22,069 nucleotides of DNA from Coptodactyla brooksi. Its lineage: Eukaryota > Arthropoda > Insecta > Coleoptera > Scarabaeidae. The notes below the pieces were generated by a model. The model ran no database searches and was not told the DNA's origin. It worked only from the letters and a program-made list of their open reading frames with translations. The position numbers were made by a program, and so were the translations under genes. This document shows positions 8,460 through 20,400 of this stretch, one piece after another; positions within the stretch are counted from its first letter, which is position 1, and every line of letters starts with the position of its first letter. Where the stretch lies: assembly GCA_033557675.1 (NCBI GenBank), contig JAWQRM010000498.1, forward strand, positions 1-22,069, in the 5' to 3' direction.

Positions 8460-11400
8460 CTGAAAATAATACAGAATAAAATTGAGTTATCAAGTAGTAA
8501 CTCTAGTAGAAAACAATTTATATTTTTAATCAATTCAGAACTATATTTTCATCAAAATAATTGCTCAGCAGTCTAGCACGCTGAAAAATAAATCATCATA
8601 AAAGAAGCAAACATTTAAATTTTCTTATAATATTAAATATACAATATACCTTGACTGGGAAATAATAACTCCTAAATGATAAGTGGTCTCTTCCGCAGAG
8701 CGGTGGATTTTCACTCCGCATATGCATTTCTAAATGCTGGAAAAAATCGTGATCCTCATGCGAAGTAAATGGTACCAACACGCCGACAGTACCAGATACT
8801 GTTGTGTAAATCAAAGATTCCCAACCGCCAGGAATCAAAGTGGCTTTTTGAAGCCAAGTGACAGTTTCACCAACATGAAAGGTCGACACGTTATCTGCCT
8901 TTTGTGAAGCCCCATTGAGCAAACCTCTATCCCACAACGCCTTATTTCCAGTGGGGTCCTCATCTACGTCATCACTGCTATTCGGGGGCAACCTTACAAT
9001 GGATATATTCCCAAACTTGTCCGCGCAAGCCACCGTGTCGTAATCTAAGACAGACGTGCACGTTATCCATCTCGGGTGGGTGTCGTCAGCAAAAATTATC
9101 AGTTGGTTTTCTGCTCTTTTATATCTGATCATGTAGATCGATTCTTGGACGTCGGACACGTAGATACGTTTTCCCATCGCTTGGATATCGACTATTAAAT
9201 TTGGTATGTGCTAGAAAAGTAAAAGAAGAGTCTAAAATATTTGCATCAAAACTATAAGCAGAATTATTACTGCTCCTGTTGTCAGTACTGCAGGATATCA
9301 TCAAAGTATAAATACAGGAAACTGTGTCATCATATGCAGGGCTTTCAAGAATTCAAGACTTGCATCGACCGTCAAACATAAAGGAATTTTCATTTTCATA
9401 ACTCTGCAATAACTAAAAGGATTTTAAAGTATTTGTGAGATGATTCCAAAAAAGGGCAACAAAATTATTTTATTTGAATGGCACATTTCTGCAGTGTTAC
9501 ACAGAATTTTGATGGAAGTTAGGGCTATTCGTTACAACCATCTATCGAATAGTTCTCCGACGCTTAATAATACATGAAGAAAAACAATCTATTTGCAGAG
9601 GCAAAAAAAATAGCTATGTAGGCAGTTTTAAGAAAACACCAACTTATGAATCCTTCCGTGCTTTTTATAACATTTATTTACTGATTGCAAAGTTTGGAAA
9701 GCCAAATACCATAAACCAGCATTCGATATTCTAAGAAGAATTCTACTGAGTAATAAAACCGGCGCAAAGTATTGACAAAACGGTTCAGGGCATACTTAAA
9801 AACATTGAATTCTCTAGGCAGCTTGACAAGTAAACTTTGTCAGGAAACGAAGCTTTGTATTTAGCTTATGAGATTTGTAAGAAGAAAAATGTGCCAAGAA
9901 TTGCTATTTGCCAAATGTTTGGAAACAGATACGAAAGGTGAAATAATATTTAATGAATTAAAAAGATTCTTTGATGTAAAAGCTATACATATTGTGTCAT
10001 TCATCAATAATTAGTCACCAAAAATCTTGGGTAGTGAATGCTTGCACCTACCCTCTAGATTATATCATCAGAGCAGTTAATAAAACCAAAAGCATTGGCT
10101 TAAATGAGAGATTATTTGCGGAATTTTGTTTGGAAAATGATACTACTTAACACGAAGTTAGTTGTGGTTATCTAAAAGTGAATGTTTGGATCAATTTTAT
10201 GCACTCATTGATGTAGTGTTGGAATTCCTGGAAAGTAAAGACAATGATTTGCGGCTGAATTGAATGGATCCATAAAATGACATGGCTTATATGACTGACT
10301 TATTTGCCAAAGCTAACAATACCAATTTGAATCTACAAGGCGATTCATTAAATATAATCAAAACTGAATGTATAATATCTGCGTTTGTTGCAAAACTTTT
10401 TGCAACAAATTGCTTTGCTTATTGACAACAGTTAATGGCTCTTCATTTTGACCCCAGTCGAAAATTTGAAGACAGATTCTTCACTTGGTTATCCCCAATT
10501 GGGTATTGACCCTTTTGCAAGTAGATCTACAAACTCAGATGAATCCAAACTATTACAAGAGCAATTTATTGAATTATCCACAAATGAAGAGCTGAAACGA
10601 ATGTTTGAACAATGCTACTATAATCTCTGGTTACAAAAACAGATACCAATTTTATATCTTGCATTATTGGTCACTATATAAAAGCTATTGATTGCTTTCC
10701 CATCTTTCCATTTAGTAAAGTGTGGATTTGGTACAGTTATAATATCTCATAATACTCTATCACGTTTATCTATCTCATTGAAAAAGAAAATCTTTTTGTA
10801 CTTTAAAGCAAACATTACGTTTCAATAAATACTACTTTACATATGAAAATATTTTATTATATTTTATTTTTACATCACCATTTACCATTCAAAACATCAA
10901 AATTAAATTTGTAATTTTTTTATTATGGAGCTACGTAGCAAAACCTTCACCTTCAACCCACTTGGGGGTTTATAGTGAGGGTTTTGCTATAAGAAGTGGT
11001 TCAGGGGCACAAGTTTGTAAACCACTAGAAAAATAATTGGTCTTATTTTGGCCCGGAAATGCAAAAAGACATCATGATATTCTGCTCCAAACATTAGAAG
11101 ATCTGTACGACGAGATTTGTTGTTTGAAGTTCAGGTCCCCACTAGGGATTTCTCTGGGTGGGCGAGTTAAAAACTATATTTTCAAGAATATACTTCATAT
11201 ACTTAAGAAGTGGAAAATCTGCAATATGTTTTGGACCGCATGAAACAGCAGATTTATATTTCCCAGTAGAAATTAATTGATTTTGTTTTTTATTTTTTAT
11301 TTGAAATAAATTGCTTAACAAAGAATAAATTTTGCCTTATTAATATTTATTTTCTCATAAATAAGGGAACAAATGAACGGTTTTCATTTTTCTTCACCTC

Positions 11401-14400
11401 TTTTTAAATAAATTACTTAACAAAAAATTAAATACAAAGACAATTTATTGATTTCAGACGCGTCGTATGCAGGAATTCATGAAAACTTTGTAGAAAGCAA
11501 CTAGCAACTTGATTTCTTACATCTGTACTTACTTTATTTTCACATTTTCGCAACAGTTTCATTTTCCCCAGGTCATACATCCTTAAAATCCTCCCAACGC
11601 CCGCCAGCAATCGCCCGTTATACGAACATAACGCGTAAGGAACTTCATCTAATGGCGTTTTGTGAACCAAGTCCAATTCTCTGCAATTCGGGTCTATCCT
11701 GTAGGTATTGAGGAAGCCGCTGTTGCACTGCCTCGGGTTAAGTTGAAGATCCCTAGACACGCCAACCACCAAGAACCATTGATGGTCCGGTTGGCCATGA
11801 AATTTGACCAACGTCAAGCACATTGCTGCTTCGTTCTGCTCGAGACGCAGCATTTTGAAGAGCGTTCCCTAAAGGAAAAATTCAATTATCATTTTAAAAG
11901 CAACTTGCTAAGAAACAATGAAATAGTGATAGAGACTATTGCATTAGCAATAATAAATATGCACTTTTAAAATAGTAATATAAGGAAGGATTGTACCATG
12001 GCTTGGAAACCAAGAAGCTATGAAACACCTCTTGGTACTATGTACACGCATTTTAGTCTTGGACAGGATATTCATTACAAATTATTTTAATTTGTAATCG
12101 CATTTGTAAGATCATGTCCTAAATTACATACAACTTTTATATATACAGACATAGCCATGTTGTGTCCGTTTATAATGAATCCTTTTTACTACACCCTTGG
12201 GTTCAGTATAAGTGGACATTATTTTTATAGGATATGATGCAAGGAATCTCCTTCTGAAATATCGAATCATGCTACGTCTACCTAAGGGTGTAATGTTTAG
12301 GGCAACTTTCCACCAACTTCTATAAATAGCACAGGTCTATTAACAATAGCTAAATTTGTCAATATATATCAGCATTTCAATATTTTGAATATTTTTGTAA
12401 ATAATATATTGGGTTGTTCAGAAAGTAATTTCTTTTTTTCTGACAGCTGATGTTGCAAAGTGTACGTGCGAAAATATTCTGATTGGTACTGTGCAATTAT
12501 TTTCTTTTTGTGTCTTATGAATTTGACGACATGAATTTGATGATATGATGAGCATATGCATTTTATAAGCATTTGCAAAATTAGAATTAGAAACAAGTTT
12601 TTATAACCACATATGTACATACATGTAATAGTAACATGGCTATGTTGTATGTGCTAATAAACTGAACATATGCATGAATATAAAATAAACTAAACATTAT
12701 GGTTGTAAAGAAAGATCAACTTGCCTGTACTGGATCCATAATTCTCAAAACAGAAGCCCACATCCCGTGACCTGCTTTAGGAGCAGAAAAAATATTTTCC
12801 GGCAAATCCTCATTCAAAAACGCTTCTGCCATCTCTTTTGCCAGCTCCTGCTCCTCCTCCCCGGCTGCCTCCTTCATCTCCTCCGCCATTTGCAGCCTTC
12901 GCTGCTTCTTCGTTTCCTCCGTGTACGCGTTATGTTCCGTTTCCAACATGATCAAGTTGGACGTTTCCGGGTGTATCACAAATTTCCTCGGCGTGTACTC
13001 CAGGGGGAACGATATCTGATTGAAAACGGCTCCGAGCTTCTCGAGGGCCAGGATCCTCAGGGTGTTGGTCGATATGGCCACGATACCTTCCGGGCATTGC
13101 TCGGAACTGAACCCGGACGCGTATTCCAAACTCTCATAAGACAAGGGCGTCAGGTAAAATCTGCTCTGGTAGTAATAACTTAACCAAGAACGGGAGCTCA
13201 TGGCCAAGACGGCCTCGGATTTCTGCATCCTAATCCTAAAGAGTTTCACGGGTCTGGACCCAAGATATCTCGTACGGGTGTCTGTTAAATTTCCGGTTAC
13301 GGGATCGAGAACCGTCCTTAACAGGGCACCATTCTGTAGCCCAATGTTCAAGTACAAAGAACTTGCTGTGCTGGCGGCCGCAGCATCTTTTGGATCATTT
13401 TCAGTACATCCCATTTGTACGATGCACAATGATTCCGGGCATATGGGCAGAGCTTGCATGGATCTCTGTGACAGGCAATCGCTCGGATCTAAGGAAATGA
13501 TCTTCACCGTGTTATCGGCTAAACCGACGGCTAAGAACCAGGAACGTAATTCGCCTGGCGCTACATTAGCTAATGCCATGCACACGACGTCCGTATTCAT
13601 GCGTTTGCGCTCTTTGTATTCTTGAAGCTGTCCGGTCTGTAAAAGTTAAACGTGAACATATTAAACTCTACATACTAATAGTAAAACAACATAATAACAT
13701 GTTCTATCTTGATTCACTCCATTAAACCATTTAACTAGTATTTAACAGAGGCGACAAGAAAGAGATTGTCTTGCATAGGATTAAATCTGAATGACTGATT
13801 GAGTGAAGACATCCAGCAGTTATACCTATGCTATTATAATTATTAATTAACTGAATTATGCAACACACTACGTAATACATTATGGGTTTCAAATTTCCTG
13901 ATCCCTAATTGACAAGCACTATTTTGTTGCTTGTAGTTGATATACTTCAGCTTTTTGCTGTTTTCAAGATTGGTGTATATGGTATTGTATCTTATATATG
14001 GTAAAATATTGTTTTATTGCATGACTTTTATTGATTGGATAAATTTAAATGATTTTTAGGGGTTTTCTGAATATACCTAGGTTTTCGTCAATATTAGGTT
14101 TATTTGCTTTTACTCAAGACTTTTACGATTTGGTAATTCTGCTTTGTAGTTTCAGGTATGTAGGAATTTTTGTGGAGATACTCTGCTTATTCGGAATCAT
14201 GCTTATTTTTATATAGAATGCGATGTGTTCTTTGTATCTATCGCTGAACTTTCTTCCTGTTTGTCTGATGTATTTAATTTCACTGGCTATGTTCCATTGT
14301 ACTGGCTTTTTTCTATTAGCTATGTTGCGTGATTTATGCTAATAAATTTGAGTTTTTGTGAAAAAAAAATTGCAATTACAGTATGACATTCATGGCTATT

Positions 14401-17400
14401 TTAATTTCTTCGACACTTTCAGAAATTATTGTTGAAATACCATGAAAATTCAAGTAACAGTTAAATTTTTAAAGTAATTACAGATTTAAACCAAACTTAA
14501 AAGCACCTGCATTATAATGTGATTTGAATAATTTTTTCGAATCAAATTATTCGAATAATAATTTGATTAGGCAACTAAACTTGCAGTATGGTAATGATTA
14601 AAATAAAATACCCTAACTGACGCAATTGAGAAAATCAGTGGCTTAACAAAATTAATTTACTGTTAAACCTTCTTAATAGTTCTTCTGCAAAGAACTATTT
14701 TGTTTTATATCGACTAACCAGATGATACAGTTATCAATAATAACTCCATAAATAATTACAGCAAACACTTTGAAAGTTCGAATAACGAAAAAATACCCAG
14801 TTCACGAACGTCTGTGTTTGAAATGTCAAGATTTGGTTACTTTATAGTGGACACACACCAATATATTACAATACATGTACAATTTGGTTGAAAATTGTAC
14901 ATGTAATAAAAGTATTATTAACCAAATAATTGTTAAATTGAAATAAAATACCCTAACTGCCACAATTGAGAAAGTCAGCAGCGTAACAAAATTAATTTAC
15001 CGTTAAATGACAGGAAAAGAACTTTTGCGGTTCTGAAAAGAATTATTTTGTTTGATATCAACTAAAGAATTGATACAGTTCTAATAATAAATTAAAGCAA
15101 ACACTATGAAATATTCGAATAATGAAAAAAATACTCAGTTCACAAACGTCTATGTTTGAAATGTCAAGATGTGGTTACTTTTTAATGGCACACACAAAAA
15201 TATTACAATACTACCAAACTACGATAAACGACATTCTTAGAACAGGAATCTGCATTTGATCACATGTTACTTGACCAAAACTTTGTATTTCCTACTAAAA
15301 AATTAAAATTTTGACAAGAAATAAAATTTGTTTTGTACATATAATATGAAATTTCATGAAATATGTTATCAGAACTTTAGTGCACATTAACAGCATTTCA
15401 AAGGTCTTTTTTTAGGAGATTTTTAAAAGATTGTCACAATTTCAAAACACTGCAGACTCCCTGCCTAGGGATATGTGTATCAAAGTAACAACAAAAAATT
15501 GTGACACTCGGACTTATGTCTTTATATTTACTCTGAACTTCCTGTTTCGATGAAGTGATGATGAATTGAACAAATAAGCGGTAGAATAATGGAAAATATT
15601 TTTTATTATTGCTTGAATCAACAGAAAATTCCGTCGAACCTGTCGGAGAGATGGTTTGACAGCAAACACTTTGAAATGTTCGAATAACAAAAAATACTCA
15701 ATTCACGACCGCGTATGTTTGAAAATCAACAATTTTATTATCAAACATTGTATTTTCTACTAAAAAACTGATTTTGATAAGAAATAAAATTTCTTTGCAT
15801 AAATGATGTAAAATTTCATTAAATATGTTATCAGAACTCCACCTTAGCAGTGTTTCAAAGATCTTTTTTCAGGAAATTGATGGTATTTGGTATTACCAAG
15901 AAAAAACGCACGAACTTTTCTTTTCTTGATAATTTTCTATAGTCCGCGAAATTAAAAAAAAATTATACATATTTTTTTATATCGAACCTCATACTTATAG
16001 GTATATTAAAATATATACTACTACAATCTCAAAATAGTGCAGATACACTATTCGTATTTTTTCTGAATTCTCGGATTGGAACCTTTGGTTTTGCAGCAAA
16101 GTTAAGCATTCGTTACCACTTAACCAAAACCAAAATAACCAAAAGCCTTTTATCTCTCATCACTACCACTGATACTGAATTTGATTAAGTGATGGCAATT
16201 GTTTGACTTTGATATTTTTTCAAGATAAAAAAAGTATTAAAAAGCACATGGATGACTTTTAAATACTTACTGGATCCATTTCGAAGTAAACCAACTCTCC
16301 TCCGCTTAACGCAATCACAACTTGACGTTGATTGACTGCACATTTCACAATGGTTTTCTTTCCAGGTGCTTTCCACTCATTCACATGTTTATTTGCACAT
16401 ATATGTCTTATACCGTCCGGGTATACCTAAAAAAAAAACAGTTAATTACGGTTAAACATTTTAAAATACATTGTGGAAAAAATCTACCTGTACTAAGGCA
16501 TGATCTGCTAAAGATGAGCAAGAAAGAGTTGGTGTTGTACCTAAGAAACCACTATCAGTAACTTCTTCAACAGTTTCCCCAATGGACAATACTAACGTGG
16601 CATTGACGAATGACACAATAATGTAGGCATCAAATTTGTCTGTAACAATAAAACCATGATTACAAATAACTATTCTTTTGGGACAAAAATAAAATAGTAT
16701 TTTTAAGACAAGTTTCAGTTTTGTTGGTTGGGTAATCATTAAGATCAGGTGAAACACGGACAAAAATTTCATCATAAGTTCCCTCTCCTCAGTTGGCTTT
16801 TAAGCGTTATTCTTCTGAAACCTACCTCTTTACTGTTAATAAGTCCGAATGGCCGGTATTTCTGAAATTAAGAAAAAACTGGTGTTGATATAATGTTTTT
16901 TCAACAGCCCAGTTTTTATTAATCTTTTCTAATATCCCTTCTTTGTTATAAAATTTAAAATTATTCACAAAGAAAAAGAAGCACACATATTTTTACAACT
17001 CACCGTCACTTCTTCGCTTTACTGTCCACACGGCATTCGGGTTTCCCGGCAATTCCGACACGGCCATTTCGGAAACTTCCAGACCGTGACGGAGCACCCG
17101 CAAGGAAGACCTCGGGCCCCGCCCGCACAGCATGTAAAGCTGCGGAGTATCTTCTCCGGCCAAATCGGCAACTCTGCACGATAAAATGGGAGAAAGCGAT
17201 TCCAGCTCGTCCACCAGTACCAAATTTCTCAATGGGCGTGGCGCAAAGAAGAACGTGTCGCCCTCTTCCAAAGGCATCGCCGAGCTGAACTCCAGCTCGT
17301 CATCGTCGTCCCCCAAGTGAGCAATTTGATAGAGATAACTAAAATAAAATAAAATTATCATATTATTATAATTTTCAAACACAAAACATTGGACTGTATA

Positions 17401-20400
17401 ACTTTTAAATAATATGAGTGAGTTTCTTTATACATTGAACTATAGCCGTGGTGTTGTAAAATTATACAACCTATAATACGGCATTGTTGGCAATTACTTA
17501 CCAATTGGTAAGGAATTGGTTGGTAAATATGCACAGAAAATTTAGTTATTTAGTTATTGCCATATTTTAATCATTTATTATTTTGAATCATTTATTTGCA
17601 AATGCCACATACCTATGCTGTGGGTATAAATAAACTCGTTGCATACATTTGTTGTTCTACGTCAGATAAGATCAAAGCTTTTTAGTATTCACAGCCCGAA
17701 AGCTAAAAAGCTCTCAAGGGCTCGCTTTCAGTTTACTCATCATAATCTAAAACTTTACATTATGTGGCTTTTGTTTTTAACTGTTGGTGTGGTATTTTTA
17801 ACGGAATATTACTACCTCTTCAAGTTATACCCCAATGGTTAAATGCCAATTCCTACTTATGTAACTCTCAACCTGCGACATCGAATGTGGTATATAACAC
17901 GATGGTGCACCACCACAGATTGGGAGGAAAATAAAATTATTGTTTACATGGTTAATTTTAATGAAAGTTTGTTGGCCTGCAAGGTCTCCTGCCCTTAATC
18001 GTACCAGACTTCTAACTTTGGGGTGACTTGAAACGATTAGTTTATGCGCAACAAATCAATACAATACAAGAATAAACAATGCAGTGCTACTTATTCAAGC
18101 CACAACAAATTTTGCAGTGGTGTACAATTTCATTAGTAAAACTATGAAACGCTTGTATTTGCGTAAATGGTGGTATTTTTTTGGTGGTAAATACTTTATA
18201 CTTACATTTCCTTTTTTGTGTCGTTTAATCTTGAAAACAATAAAAGTTTCTTATTTCATAGCCTAGCTACGTGATTTCATATTTCTGGTCGACAAAAATC
18301 TAAACTGAAATATCCCAAAATCAAAGGACATTTTCAAAAAACTTTGTTCTTAGTTTTCGTTTCATAATTAGAAACTGAATATGAGGTTTCATTTTTCGCC
18401 TCTCCTTACCAATTGTTCTGTACACACACAAGAATGAAAATAAGCAAACTAATGCCAGTGTATGGTTTAACAAACACTGTTTATAAAATCAAGTGACACC
18501 TAAATACTCAAGAGTAACAATAAGAAACAATACACAAGAGGGAATAAGAGTCTTCAAAATAGCAATAAGGTGAAACATGTCGATTACAAATAAAAACTAG
18601 CTGATGTGTACATCCCACATGACTGTCTCTTACCTTGCCCCTGGCAAAATTGTAAAAAAATCTCCATTCCTAACTGTCATCTAAAAATTAATTTACTAAA
18701 AAGCAAGTTAGCTAAAGAAATTACTTAGCTAAAAAAACTAGTTAGCTAAAAATAAGTTAACCAAAAAATTAGTTAGCCAAGAAACTAGTCAGCTAAAAAT
18801 AGTTATCTGAAAAATAGTTAGCTAAAAATGGTTAACTAAAAATTAGGTAAAAACTAGTTAGCTAAAAAAATATTAGTTACATAGGAGAACTAGTTCGCTA
18901 AACGATCGTTAGTTATAAAACTGGCTAACAATGTATTTAGCCAAAAATTATCTAAAAAATTAGTTACTTAAAAAATAAAATTTAAAATCAACTGAAGCTG
19001 CCCAAGTAACTAAAACCTTCAAAATGAATAATATATAATAATAATGTATAATAATACTATATGAAAACAATTTCCTGTTTGTAATTAGGTCAACTAGTTC
19101 TATTAAAACAAAAGCTATAATCACTGAAATGTCAAAATTTTGAAGATAGGAAAGTAAAAATTCTTCAAACGTAGTAAATTCGAATAAGTAACCTTCACAA
19201 TCAAAGATATATAATATTAATCATGTGTGAAAAGAATTTCCAGTTTGTTATTTTAGTATTTCTATTAAAGCAAAGGCTATAATTACTAAAATGTGATTAC
19301 TAAACTAGAAGATGTACGTCGTACATGACTTTCTCTTACCTTGCCCCTGGTTTAAATATAAAAAAAATATATACTGATGTATAATAATTAAACTGGCCCT
19401 CAAGTCTTATAAGGACTTATAAGGACAAAAATATCACAATATACAGGCTGTACCATTTAAAAATCTGAAGTTGAGTAGTTTTTAGAATAAGCCGAACCTG
19501 TATATTCGAAAATAGTTTCAAATTGTGTACAGTTCAACATGATTCAACATTTATTTGAAACATTTTTATCTAGAAAGAGCAATAACAGTTAAATGAAAAA
19601 TTCCGCATTCACAGCTGTCATGTTTTTTCAAAAATACTAAATAACGCCCAAACGGTACAATTTGAAGCTAAGCTATAATAATTAAAGTGACCCTTAAATC
19701 TTATAAGGAGTTCAAAAATGTAATAATATACAGGGTGTTCCATTTAAAAATGTGTAAGTGGGATAATTTTTAGAACAAGCCAAACGCCATGTGTATTTGA
19801 AAACTGTTTCAAATTGTGAAGAGTTCGATGTCATGCAACCTTTTTTTCTAAACAGAGTAATCCCCGAGATTAAGAGCAAAATACCCTCTTGCCCCATAGG
19901 ACTGAATTTTTATCAATTATGCTTATAACTTAGAGAATTATTGATTTTAAGCATGTACTATCTGTATAGTTTTTTACTGGCAATTTTATGTAGATTACAA
20001 AAATATATTTTGTTATAGAAAGTTGTAAAAAGTAAAAAATTGATTATATAATAATTAGCTTGTATGTAAAGTATTGTTTTATTCAGTCTAACGTGGCAAG
20101 CTAAAAACGACACAGACGGACAGACGGATGGACAGACAGACAGACCAACCACCAAAAATAGCATAGATAGGCTACAAAAAGCTTAAGAGAAAGTAAAAAC
20201 AATACTCTTCAAACAGTCATTAAGAAACATTGAACCCATAATGTGTAAGACGAGACTAGGAAGAAAACATGTAATCATTCATTATTTAAGAGGTCGTTTC
20301 AGATAGAAATTAAAGCCACCTGTTATGAAACATGAATAGAAACATTTTAACTTTACAATTTAGAACTCTAATTATTGTAAAAATTATAAACTTGGTATTT

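Noticed and set aside
11037..11243. A 68-codon frame with a charged segment, in SF3B3 intron 6.
   Set aside because: I could not match it to any family. It may be transposon debris, but I cannot support a name.
11662..11970. A 102-codon plus-strand frame overlapping SF3B3 exon 6.
   Set aside because: It is antisense to a conserved exon and runs into intron. No family resemblance.
12725..12731. A GT donor six bases upstream of the GC donor.
   Set aside because: CCA|GTACAG is a weak donor and would remove two residues that the family keeps. It remains possible as a minor alternative.
12767..13625. Plus-strand open frames of about 140 codons opposite SF3B3 exon 5.
   Set aside because: They are antisense shadows of a strongly conserved exon with no independent motif.
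18690..18978. A CRISPR-like repeat array.
   Set aside because: The units are contiguous and degenerate with no spacers, and the genome is eukaryotic.
19958..20164. A frame with SVCPSVCPSVS-like sequence.
   Set aside because: It is the GACA/GACG microsatellite read on the other strand.
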